NCBI GenBank assembly: GCA_002299865.1
Contig: DBNV01000057.1
Location: forward strand, 1 to 13,234
Direction of reading: 5' to 3'
Source of the DNA: Desulfonatronaceae bacterium UBA663
GTDB taxonomy: Bacteria; Desulfobacterota; Desulfovibrionia; Desulfovibrionales; Desulfonatronaceae
Length of the DNA: 13,234 nt
Positions 1 to 7,203 of this stretch are shown one piece after another. A program made the translations under genes and the position numbers. The notes beneath the pieces were generated by a model that did no database searches, was not told where the DNA came from, and saw only the letters and a program-made list of their open reading frames with translations. The first letter of the stretch is position 1, and every line of letters begins with the position of its first letter.

Positions 1-4
1 GATA

Positions 5-1696
5 CTACGCAGAGATACGGGCGAAAAAGGGACTATCTCCAGGACGAGATGCTCCCGCCTTCCTGAACGCCTCGTCCACCAAGGCCTGGGCCTCCCGGGC
101 CAGAAGCTCCAGGTGGGCCTGGTCCCGGAAGCTCTCAATGTAAATCTTGTAGATGTCCTCGGTACCCGAAGGCCTAGCCGCGAACCAGCCGTTGGCCGTG
201 ACCACCTTCAGCCCACCGATGGAAGCGTTGTTGCCCGGGGCCGTGGTCAGCACGGCCTGGATCTTTTCCCCGGCCAGGTGGTCGGCCTGGATCATGGCCG
301 GGGTCAGGGTCTTGAAGGCCTGTTTCTGCTCGCGGCCCGCCGGGGCCTGCCGCCGCTCGTACAGTGGCCGGCCCAGCTTTTCCGCCAGGTCGTCGTAGAT
401 TTCCTGGGGGGTCTTGCCGGTCACGGCCAGTATTTCCGCGGCCAAAAGGTTCATGATCAGCCCGTCCTTGTCCGTGGTCCAGACCGTTCCGTTTCTGCGC
501 AAAAACGACGCCCCGGCGCTTTCCTCGCAACCCAAGCCCAACACGCCCTCCAGCAACCCCGGCACGAACCATTTGAAACCCACGGGAACCTCATAGACCG
601 GCTGGCCCAGGGCTGCGGCCACCCTGTCCAGCATGGCGCTGGTGACCACGGTCTTGCCCACCTTCAGATCAGCGGCCCAGCCCGGCCGATGGGTGAACAG
701 GTAGGACACGGCCGTGGCCAGAAAATGATTCGGGTTCATCAGCCCGGCCCTGGTCACAATGCCGTGGCGGTCAGAGTCCGGGTCGTTGCCAAAGCACAGG
801 TCGAAGCGGTCTTTTTGGGCCAAGAGTCCGGCCATGGCATACGGCGAGGAACAGTCCATGCGGATCACCCCGTCCTTGTCCAGGGGCATGAACGCGAACC
901 TGGGATCCAGGCTCTTGTTGACCACGGTCAGGTTCAGTCCGTAGCGCTCGGCCATGGGCGCCCAAAAGGCAATCCCCGAGCCGCCCATGGGGTCCACGCC
1001 CAGGGCCGGGCCGGCTTGGGCTATGGCGGCCATGTCCACCACGTTCGCTAAGTCCTCCACGTAGGGCCGGACATAATCGTATTCGTGGGTGGTCGGCACG
1101 GCCAGGGCCCTGACCAGGGGGATGCGTTTCACCCCGGACAGCCCGCGCTCCAACAATTTGTTGGCCAGCACCTCCACGGCCTTGGTCGCGCCCGTGTCCG
1201 CCGGGCCGCCGTGGGGCGGATTGTACTTGAACCCGCCGTTGTCCGGCGGGTTGTGGCTGGGCGTGAGCACCACGCCGTCGGCCTGTTTCCCCGGGTTGTC
1301 CCGGTTATAGGTCAGAATGGCATGGGAGATCACCGGTGTGGGCGTGTAGCCCAGGCCCTGCTGATACATCACCGTGACCTCGTTGGCCGCCAGCACCTCC
1401 AGGGCCGTGGCCAGGGCCGCCTCGGACAAGGCGTGGGTGTCCATGCCTAGAAAAAGGGGGCCGGTGATGCCTGCTCCCGCCCTGTACTCGCAGACGGCCT
1501 GGGTCACGGCGAGGATATGCGCTTCGTTGAAAGAGCCGGCGTCGGCCACTCCGCGGTGGCCCGAGGTGCCGAAGGCCACGTGCTGTTCGGGATTCGCCGG
1601 GTCCGGTTCAATGGTGTAGTAGCGGGACATGCTCCGGGGAATATTGGGCAGCATGTCTTCGGGGGCCGGGCGTCCGGCCAGGGGATGAACAGGCAT
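5..1696 (-). CDS. pgm: Phosphoglucomutase, alpha-D-glucose specific
   Basis: This cytoplasmic enzyme interconverts glucose 1-phosphate and glucose 6-phosphate, linking glycolysis to glycogen and to sugar-nucleotide synthesis for the envelope. The 563-residue protein resembles E. coli Pgm (546 aa) along its whole length. Visible motifs in order are FGTSGHRG (42-49), the phosphoserine loop TPSHNP (Ser147), the metal-binding loop DPDSDR (Asp305/307/309), the sugar-binding loop EESAGAS (391-397) and the phosphate-binding loop RPSGTED (508-514). All key residues are present. I chose ATG 1696 because AAGGAG lies 7 bases upstream and because MPVHPLAGRPAP matches the family N-terminus. An in-frame ATG at 1738 would add 14 residues and overlap the upstream gene by 4 bases, but it lacks a comparable site. 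The gene lies 38 bases behind the AI-2E-family gene and is probably cotranscribed with it. Confidence 0.96.
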   Translation of the reverse strand: MPVHPLAGRPAPEDMLPNIPRSMSRYYTIEPDPANPEQHVAFGTSGHRGVADAGSFNEAHILAVTQAVCEYRAGAGITGPLFLGMDTHALSEAALATALEVLAANEVTVMYQQGLGYTPTPVISHAILTYNRDNPGKQADGVVLTPSHNPPDNGGFKYNPPHGGPADTGATKAVEVLANKLLERGLSGVKRIPLVRALAVPTTHEYDYVRPYVEDLANVVDMAAIAQAGPALGVDPMGGSGIAFWAPMAERYGLNLTVVNKSLDPRFAFMPLDKDGVIRMDCSSPYAMAGLLAQKDRFDLCFGNDPDSDRHGIVTRAGLMNPNHFLATAVSYLFTHRPGWAADLKVGKTVVTSAMLDRVAAALGQPVYEVPVGFKWFVPGLLEGVLGLGCEESAGASFLRRNGTVWTTDKDGLIMNLLAAEILAVTGKTPQEIYDDLAEKLGRPLYERRQAPAGREQKQAFKTLTPAMIQADHLAGEKIQAVLTTAPGNNASIGGLKVVTANGWFAARPSGTEDIYKIYIESFRDQAHLELLAREAQALVDEAFRKAGASRPGDSPFFARISA

Positions 1697-1703
1697 GAGA
1701 AGG

Positions 1704-1709
1704 CTCCTT
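1704..1709 (-). promoter_or_regulatory. Ribosome binding site of pgm
   Basis: AAGGAG on the minus strand, 7 bases before ATG 1696. It decides the start of pgm in favour of 1696 over the longer reading from 1738. Confidence 0.75.
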
Positions 1710-1734
1710 GCTTGATTTGAATGTCTTTCCGCAA

Positions 1735-2910
1735 TCACGAGACAGGCCCTCGCCCCTCCAGATACTTCTTCTTGACCAGCCGCCAGGCCACCACGAAGAA
1801 CGCGGTCAGCGGGATGGCCAGAACCATGCCCAGGATGCCGCCCAGAGCCTTGCCCCAGAAAAACATGGAGATGATGATGGCTAAAGGGTGCAGGCCGGTG
1901 TTATGGCCCATGATGTTTGGCGTGAGCACGTAGCCTTCCATAAGCTGGACCGCGACGAAAACGCCCAGGACCAGCGACAGGAGCGGCAGACCGCCGTCCT
2001 GCTGGAAGAAAGCCAGCGGCAGGACCGTGAGCAACCCCAGGATGCTGCCCAGGTAGGGAATGATGTTCAACAGGCCGATGACCACGCCCAGAAACGCGCC
2101 GAACTTGAGGCCGGCCAGGGAAAACCCCAGGGCCATGAGCAAGCCCATGATCAGACCGATCACGATCTGGCCCCGGAAAAAGGCCACCATGATCCGTGCG
2201 AACTCGCCCGTCAAAAAGGTGATATCCTCCCTGAGCCAAGCTGGAACAAAGGATAGTTGTTCGTCCATGGACTTGAGCGGATCCCGGTCGGTGTGCAGGA
2301 AAAAGAACAGATACACCGGGATAATGGCCAGCCCCGCGGCCAGGATGAACACCCGGGACAGGTAGTCGCCCAGGGCGTCCAGAGCGGGCAGAGACACTTC
2401 CAGGATCCTGCTGAAATGCTGCGCAAGCGTGTCCAGATGACCGCGCAGGGCTTCCTCGCCCAGGGAGGAGCGCACCAATTGCCCGGCCTCAGGCGCAAAG
2501 CGCAGGATCAGGTCCGTGACCTGCTCCAGCATGGTCGGCAAATACTCCATAAAGGCCCCGGCCTGGGACAGGAGAACAGGCAGGACCAGGGCGATCATGG
2601 CCATGCAGACCAGTACGGCCAGGCCGTAAAGCAGGGCGATGGCCCCGATGCGGCCCAGCTTCAGCGCACGTTCGGCCCATAGCACCAAAGGCCGCAGAAG
2701 CAGAGCCAGGATTCCGGCCACGGCCAGGGGCCAAAGAATGCCCGAGAAGGAAATGACGAACCAGCGCAGGAGCAGGAAAAAGCCAAAGGCGGAACCGCCG
2801 ATGAGATTCAGGGCCAGGACGGCCAGGGCGATGCTGATCAGCCGCCGCTGCAAGGGGGTCAGGAAGCCGGAATTGGCGTTTGGCTCATGCATGGACTGCA
2901 TCCTGACCAC
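1735..2910 (-). CDS. AI-2E family (PerM/YdiK/TqsA-type) membrane transporter
   Basis: A polytopic inner-membrane protein of 391 residues. The family carries the AI-2E exporter name from E. coli TqsA, but other members act as permeases or ion antiporters, so the substrate here is unknown. Hydrophobic stretches lie at about 24-48, 54-76, 90-114, 187-205, 244-265, 270-300, 308-324 and 343-376. A soluble region of roughly 115-185 sits between the N- and C-terminal membrane parts, as is typical of the family. Family signatures are NIIPYLGS (282-289), EGYVLTPNIMG (325-335) and the C-terminal LHPLAIIISMFFWG segment. The GTG start at 2910 has AAGG 5 bases upstream and an in-frame stop just before it. 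ATG codons at 2901 and 2892 are alternatives and would shorten the hydrophilic N-terminus. The gene precedes pgm in the same direction. Confidence 0.88.
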   Translation of the reverse strand: MVRMQSMHEPNANSGFLTPLQRRLISIALAVLALNLIGGSAFGFFLLLRWFVISFSGILWPLAVAGILALLLRPLVLWAERALKLGRIGAIALLYGLAVLVCMAMIALVLPVLLSQAGAFMEYLPTMLEQVTDLILRFAPEAGQLVRSSLGEEALRGHLDTLAQHFSRILEVSLPALDALGDYLSRVFILAAGLAIIPVYLFFFLHTDRDPLKSMDEQLSFVPAWLREDITFLTGEFARIMVAFFRGQIVIGLIMGLLMALGFSLAGLKFGAFLGVVIGLLNIIPYLGSILGLLTVLPLAFFQQDGGLPLLSLVLGVFVAVQLMEGYVLTPNIMGHNTGLHPLAIIISMFFWGKALGGILGMVLAIPLTAFFVVAWRLVKKKYLEGRGPVS

Positions 2911-3080
2911 AAAAGCCTTGCGGAATCAACCGGCATGACCGCAAACCCCAAAAACTCTTCGCCAAAGCCTTGCACTTCGTAAAGACCCAGGGCGCGCCCC
3001 GCCAGATACTTCCGCAGCCCCTGCATCCTGCTCCCGGCCATGAAGCAGCCGTAGTTGTCAAAGGCAGGGCATTGAGGGTA
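2859..3080 (-). pseudogene. Unassigned coding-like fragment upstream of the AI-2E gene
   Basis: Between the divergent blocks, one minus-strand frame stays open from just after a TGA at about 3081-3083 to the TGA at 2859-2861. It gives roughly 73 residues. The composition looks protein-like (FDNYGCFMAGSRM, YLAGRALGLYEVQGFGEEF), with GC-rich third positions similar to the neighbours. The only early ATG is at 3041, with no visible ribosome binding site. The end overlaps the AI-2E gene by about 50 bases. Another frame just upstream (about 3070-3130, reading FLDTLNALP) could be joined to it by a frameshift. I do not recognise the family. It may be a remnant of a lost gene, the end of a small real gene, or chance in GC-rich DNA. 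Confidence 0.25.
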
Positions 3081-3102
3081 TCAAGGAAGCCCTGAACGGT
3101 CG

Positions 3103-3127
3103 CCGACGGCCTCGACCGACGGCCGTC
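3103..3127. repeat. Short direct repeat and palindrome before the DUF4390 gene
   Basis: CCGACGGCC occurs twice, at 3103-3111 and 3116-3124. The second copy overlaps the perfect 10-base palindrome GACGGCCGTC (3118-3127). The element ends 13 bases before the ATG of the DUF4390 gene. It could be an operator or a leader-RNA structure. No match to a known factor is claimed. Confidence 0.35.
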
Positions 3128-3140
3128 ATCAATAAAACGA

Positions 3141-3704
3141 ATGACACATCTATTGCCTCGAGTTCTTCTCGCGCTGCTGCTGGCGGTCCTGCTCCCGCTT
3201 TCGGCCCAGGCCCAGACGCTGTCGCTGAACAACCTCGTTCTGGACAACCAATCCGGAAAAATCCACCTGCGCTTCGGCCTCAGCTTAGCCGAGATCGATC
3301 AAGTTCAGGCCATGCTGCGGGAGGGGGTGGACCTCTGGATGTTCGGCACGGCCAGACTGATGTCCAAGCGTTTTATCCTGCCCAACCGCGTACTCAACGA
3401 AAAGCAGGTTGAACACGTTCTGGAGTGGAACCACCTGGCCCAAGAGTTTGAACTGACCCTGCCCCAGAAGGAACATCTCGTTAAAAACAAAAATTTGGCG
3501 GAACTGCTCACCGAGCAATGGCGGGAAATCACCCTGGACATGGGCCAGTGGGCCATGCTCACCCCCGGCCGGACCTACCATTTGGAGCTGGAAATCAGCC
3601 TCGACCGTCGGGACATCCCGGTATGGATGCGCCGCGTCCTGTTTTTCTGGCCGTGGGAGGTCATCGCGCCGATCCGCCATGAATTGGAATTTTTTGTTCC
3701 ATAA
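3141..3704 (+). CDS. DUF4390 domain-containing exported protein
   Basis: This 187-residue protein has a clear signal peptide. A basic start is followed by a hydrophobic core (residues 7-20) and a cleavable SAQAQ region, with likely cleavage after Ala24. The mature part matches the DUF4390 family as I know it: a beta-rich domain with aromatic residues (LWMFGTARL, FELTLP, TYHLELEISLDRRDIPVWMR) ending in an FFWPWEV-type tail. The biochemical function is unknown. In several proteobacteria, genes of this family sit directly before an NtrY-type kinase, as here, where the kinase begins 20 bases downstream. The protein may therefore act in the periplasm as a partner or sensor accessory of that kinase. 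That role is inferred from context only. No strong Shine-Dalgarno sequence precedes ATG 3141. Confidence 0.82.
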   Translation: MTHLLPRVLLALLLAVLLPLSAQAQTLSLNNLVLDNQSGKIHLRFGLSLAEIDQVQAMLREGVDLWMFGTARLMSKRFILPNRVLNEKQVEHVLEWNHLAQEFELTLPQKEHLVKNKNLAELLTEQWREITLDMGQWAMLTPGRTYHLELEISLDRRDIPVWMRRVLFFWPWEVIAPIRHELEFFVP

Positions 3705-3724
3705 CTGCTTGACAAGCCTTCTCC

Positions 3725-5923
3725 ATGCCCTCTTCCGAGCCGATTAAAATCAGCGTGCCGGATCGGACGCAGCGCAAGCGACAGCAACGGGAGCTGTATC
3801 TGGCCCTGTTCGGTTTCGGGGCCGTGATCCTGCTGGTCTGGGTGCAGTTGCAGTTCCTGCACGTGGATTCCTACGTCTTCTTCGCCCTGTACAACTTAAA
3901 CTTCATCCTGCTCCTGGTGGTCACGTTCCTGGTGGCCAGGAACGTGGTCAAACTGATCCTGGATCGACGGCGCAGGGTCATCGGCGTGCGCCTGCGCACC
4001 AGGCTGGTGCTGGCTTTCATCTCGCTGTCCCTAGCGCCCACCGTTCTGCTGTTTGTGATCTCCCTGATCTTCGTGCGCACTTCCGTGGACTTTTGGTTTC
4101 AGGGACAGGTGGGAAAATCCATGGAACAGGCCCTGGCCGTGGGCCAATCCTTCTACGCCTCGGCCCAGAAAAGGCTGGAACAACGCGGCGAATTTCTACT
4201 CTCCCAGATCCGCGACCGGGGCTTGGTCTGGGGCGGCAAGACCATGAACGAGTTCCTGGAACTCAAGCGTCGCGAATACGATCTGGGCTTGGTGGGCGTG
4301 CTTACGCCCCAACTGGCGGAACAAAACTGGAACGCCGATCAGACCTGGAGCCGGATCTGGCCGGGACTGCGTAACGGTCTGAACCTCGAAACCCTGCCGG
4401 ACAATCCGCGCACCCTTTCTTCCGTCTATCCCGACCCGGAATCCGACCTGGTGGTCGCCATCCTGCCCGTGGACGGAGGCCGGACCGGCTATCTGGTTTT
4501 AGGGGACAACCTGGGCGAGGGCCTGCTGTTCAAGCTCCAGCAGATCGTCCACGGCGTGGACGAATACAAAAAGCTGCAGACCCTGAAGCGCCCGCTGAAA
4601 GTCACCCTGTATCTCGTGCTGGGCCTGATCACCATGCTGATCATTCTGGGCGCCATCTGGTTCGGCTTCCGTCTGGCCAAGGAACTGTCCGCGCCCGTAC
4701 AGGCTCTGGCCCTGGGCACCCAGCGCATTGCCGAGGGCGATCTGGCGTTCCGCCTTCAAGACGATTCCAGGGACGAACTGGGCATGCTCGTGCAATCCTT
4801 CAACCACATGGTCCAGGATCTGGAAGCCGGCCGGGCCAAGCTGACCCAGGTCAACCTCCGGCTGGAAGAACAAAACCGGGCATTGGAGGCCCACGGGCAG
4901 TACATGGAAGCCGTCCTGGACAACATCACCTCGGGGGTCGTCTCCATCAGCGCACACGGGAGGGTGACCACGGTGAACAAAGCCGCCGAGGCCATCCTAA
5001 ACTTCGATTCCCGCCGTATCATGGGCAAGACGCCGGACCAGTTCCTGCATCAGGACTATCTGGCCATGCTCCACAGCGTGGTCAAACACCTGCAAGCCCA
5101 CCCTCAAGCCAAATGGCAAAAGCAGCTGGACATGACCATAGGCTCACGGGAGATAAAACTGCTGGTGAACATTGTTCACCTCCGGGATCAGGGCGGCATC
5201 ATCGCCGTGTTCGAGGACGTCACGGAACTGGAAAAGATGCAGCGGCTGGCAGCCTGGAAGGACGTGGCCCGGCGCATCGCCCACGAAATCAAGAACCCCC
5301 TGACGCCCATCAAGCTCTCGGCCCAGCGTCTGGAGCGAAAATTCGCCTCCAAGGTCGATGATCCGGCCGTGTTCACCCAATGCACGAAAATCATCATTCG
5401 CCAAGTGGAACACCTGCAACGCATGGTCCAGGAGTTCTCCTCATTCGCCAAACTGCCCGAGGTTCGTCCCGTTGAGGAAAACCTTGGCCCCCACCTGGAG
5501 GAGGTGGTGGACATGTTCCGCAACAGTCACGTACGCATCGCCTGGGAGCTGCGCTTCGCCACCCCCATCCCGCTCATGCGCTTCGATCCGGAAGCCCTGC
5601 GCAGGGCCTGGATCAACCTGCTGACCAACGCCGTGGAAGCCCTGGAAGAGCATGGGGGCGAGGAAGCCCCCCGCGTGGGAATCACGGTGTCTCACGACCC
5701 CATGAGCCAGACCGTCAGCGTGGAAATCGCGGACAACGGGTCCGGCCTCGCCCATATCGAGGACGTCCAGAATATTTTCGAACCCTATTTTTCGAGAAAG
5801 AAAGGCGGGACCGGGCTGGGTCTGACCATTGCCAAGTCCATCGTGGGCGAGCACCAGGGTGCCATCAAGGTGCGCAAGAACATCCCGCGAGGCTGCGTGT
5901 TCGAGGTGGTCCTGCCGGTCTAA
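3725..5923 (+). CDS. NtrY-like sensor histidine kinase (HAMP-PAS-HisKA-HATPase)
   Basis: A 732-residue inner-membrane sensor kinase. Membrane segments lie at about 24-45, 51-75, 94-117 and 292-315. The stretch 118-290 forms the presumed periplasmic sensing region. A HAMP linker (about 316-370), a PAS domain (about 390-500) and a kinase core follow. The phosphoacceptor is His520 in RRIAHEIKNPLTPIK, the pattern typical of the NtrY branch. The ATP-binding domain shows an N box (NLLTNAVEAL, 631-640), DNGSG (670-674) and GGTGLGL (694-700). The length and the three closely spaced N-terminal helices fit NtrY. All catalytic motifs are intact, so it should be active. It is cotranscribed with the DUF4390 gene, 20 bases upstream. 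No NtrX-type regulator follows in the window. The gene is therefore an orphan locally, and its partner must be encoded elsewhere. Confidence 0.9.
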   Translation: MPSSEPIKISVPDRTQRKRQQRELYLALFGFGAVILLVWVQLQFLHVDSYVFFALYNLNFILLLVVTFLVARNVVKLILDRRRRVIGVRLRTRLVLAFISLSLAPTVLLFVISLIFVRTSVDFWFQGQVGKSMEQALAVGQSFYASAQKRLEQRGEFLLSQIRDRGLVWGGKTMNEFLELKRREYDLGLVGVLTPQLAEQNWNADQTWSRIWPGLRNGLNLETLPDNPRTLSSVYPDPESDLVVAILPVDGGRTGYLVLGDNLGEGLLFKLQQIVHGVDEYKKLQTLKRPLKVTLYLVLGLITMLIILGAIWFGFRLAKELSAPVQALALGTQRIAEGDLAFRLQDDSRDELGMLVQSFNHMVQDLEAGRAKLTQVNLRLEEQNRALEAHGQYMEAVLDNITSGVVSISAHGRVTTVNKAAEAILNFDSRRIMGKTPDQFLHQDYLAMLHSVVKHLQAHPQAKWQKQLDMTIGSREIKLLVNIVHLRDQGGIIAVFEDVTELEKMQRLAAWKDVARRIAHEIKNPLTPIKLSAQRLERKFASKVDDPAVFTQCTKIIIRQVEHLQRMVQEFSSFAKLPEVRPVEENLGPHLEEVVDMFRNSHVRIAWELRFATPIPLMRFDPEALRRAWINLLTNAVEALEEHGGEEAPRVGITVSHDPMSQTVSVEIADNGSGLAHIEDVQNIFEPYFSRKKGGTGLGLTIAKSIVGEHQGAIKVRKNIPRGCVFEVVLPV

Positions 5924-5961
5924 AGTATTCCCTTCACTGCCCTCCCGCCTTGGTTGAACAC

Positions 5962-5978
5962 AGATCAACAGGTGATCT
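5962..5978. terminator. Weak stem-loop in the convergent gap
   Basis: The 94-base gap between the kinase gene and the EIIC gene holds a 6-base-pair hairpin, AGATCA/TGATCT with a 5-base loop. A 5-base-pair GCCGG/CCGGC hairpin lies at 5990-6008. Neither is followed by a T run on either strand, so a classical intrinsic terminator is not supported. They could act as a bidirectional, Rho-assisted end. Confidence 0.25.
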
Positions 5979-6017
5979 CCACGCTCGTCGCCGGGACGTT
6001 CCGCCGGCAAATACAGC

Positions 6018-6686
6018 TCACAACAGCCCCCTGCTCATGCCGAACCAGATCCCGACCGCCGCCGTCACAATCAGGAAAGCCGCATAGACCCTACGAGCCC
6101 GAAAGGAAAGCAAAGCGCCGATGGTCCCCAGCATCCAGATGTGGGACCAGCCGACGGGAAGATCCAGAATGTGCGCCCGGACGTAAAGCAAGACCCACTC
6201 GGCAAGCGGCACCAGCAGGGCCATAACCATAAGAAAGGCCAACCCCTGGATGACGCAAATCTGAACGAGCGCGTTGCGCGCCAGTCCCGTCGCGGAAACA
6301 ACGTGCTCCTGGCCCGGCCGGGTGGACTGCAACATGCGGGTATAGCCTAAGTTCTGCCACTGACGATGCCTTTCCTCCAGCCTGCTTCCCAGCCAGGCGG
6401 CGGGCATGCTTAGCAGAAGCACGACGAAGATCAGGGAAGGCTGGACGACGTCGCAAATGCGGATCAGGGGCAGGGCCACCAGCAGGGCGAAGGGCCCATG
6501 CGGCGGGACAAAAGTCCCGATGGGGAACAGGTCCAGATAAAAGAGTTCGAAAAACAGGGCCACCGGCATAGCCACTTCCCATGGTCCGATCAGGGCTGAC
6601 CAGAACAGCCCGATCACCAGGGGCCGGTCCAGGAACCCAACATTCAGCCCGAAGCGCGCCAGGGAAAAAATCACAAAAAAAAACAC
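6018..6686 (-). CDS. Mannose-family PTS EIIC component (5' end frameshifted)
   Basis: A polytopic membrane protein of the mannose/sorbose PTS EIIC family, which forms the sugar channel together with EIID. Recognisable features are RPLVIGLFWSALIG, FFELFYLDLFPIGTFVPP and several later membrane helices. The range given is the uninterrupted frame from a GTG at 6686 (222 aa). This GTG has no ribosome binding site. The natural start is probably ATG 6730, inside the EIIB stop region (ATGGTGA) and preceded by GAGG at 6736-6739. That frame reads MVSFAGDAVVWTATACFF and then hits TGA right after nine consecutive T. One added T would fuse it into the EIIC frame and give 237 residues. The gene is the last of its run. 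No EIID follows, which is unusual for this transporter class. Confidence 0.8.
   Translation of the reverse strand: MFFFVIFSLARFGLNVGFLDRPLVIGLFWSALIGPWEVAMPVALFFELFYLDLFPIGTFVPPHGPFALLVALPLIRICDVVQPSLIFVVLLLSMPAAWLGSRLEERHRQWQNLGYTRMLQSTRPGQEHVVSATGLARNALVQICVIQGLAFLMVMALLVPLAEWVLLYVRAHILDLPVGWSHIWMLGTIGALLSFRARRVYAAFLIVTAAVGIWFGMSRGLL
6675..6683 (-). other. T9 homopolymer at the EIIC frameshift point
   Basis: Nine T in the coding sense (nine A on the plus strand) lie in the first membrane-helix codons of EIIC. Upstream of the tract the frame from ATG 6730 is open. Downstream, the family-like frame is shifted by one. Tracts of this length are known sites of replication slippage, RNA polymerase slippage and sequencing error. 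Confidence 0.7.
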
Positions 6687-6723
6687 GCCGTCGCTGTCCA
6701 GACAACCGCGTCCCCGGCAAAGC

Positions 6724-7194
6724 TCACCATGAAGGCCTCACTAGCGTGGAATCATTGGGCACGCATCGAAAATCCAGACGAACCCCCTGCCTGCTGAAAT
6801 ACCGTAAACAACCGATGTCCTCGCTGCTCACGGCGACATGCGGACAAAGCTGCTGCTTGCCGGGAGCGTAATGCAGGTTGCCGACGTTCAAGGACGTAAA
6901 GACTAGGCCGGCCTGATGCACTCGATTGGCGTCCGCGCAGGAGGCGAAGAGCAGCAGCACGTCGTCGGGAACCGCCCTTTGCTCCTCGGCCTTGAGCACC
7001 CCAAGGACTTCGTCGACGCGGCAAAACAGCAGTTTCACCCCCGCAGGCACGGCCAGCCGGATGATCTCCTGACGCAACACGTCCTCGGCCAACTCGTCAT
7101 TGACCACCAGGATGATCCGCGAACCCAGATACGGCAGCCAAGTTTCGATGATCTGGCCGTGGACCAGGCGATTGTCGATGCGCACCCAATACAT
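6724..7194 (-). CDS. Mannose-family PTS EIIB component
   Basis: A 156-residue cytoplasmic phosphocarrier. In this family EIIB takes phosphate from EIIA on a histidine and passes it to the incoming sugar. The start MYWVRIDNRLVHGQ is the family signature, with His12 as the phosphorylation site, equivalent to the histidine in RIDxRxxHGQ of LevE-type proteins. Further family features are the NDELAEDVLRQEI region and FTSLNVGNLHYAPGKQQL. Length is normal. The ATG at 7194 follows the EIIA stop by 9 bases, and AAGGGG 12 bases upstream is a weak binding site. Its stop overlaps the presumed EIIC start by 7 bases, which suggests translational coupling. The substrate cannot be inferred. Confidence 0.9.
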   Translation of the reverse strand: MYWVRIDNRLVHGQIIETWLPYLGSRIILVVNDELAEDVLRQEIIRLAVPAGVKLLFCRVDEVLGVLKAEEQRAVPDDVLLLFASCADANRVHQAGLVFTSLNVGNLHYAPGKQQLCPHVAVSSEDIGCLRYFSRQGVRLDFRCVPNDSTLVRPSW

Positions 7195-7203
7195 AGTTTG
7201 CCG

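Noticed and set aside
113..1051. Long plus-strand open frame (312 codons) opposite pgm
   Set aside because: It lies wholly within the clear pgm gene and has low-complexity Gly/His/Arg/Gln-rich composition, typical of an antisense shadow in GC-rich DNA. No family features.
1735..2910. Quorum-sensing autoinducer-2 exporter as a specific function
   Set aside because: The AI-2E family name is broad. No luxS or other AI-2 gene is in the window, so only family membership is called.
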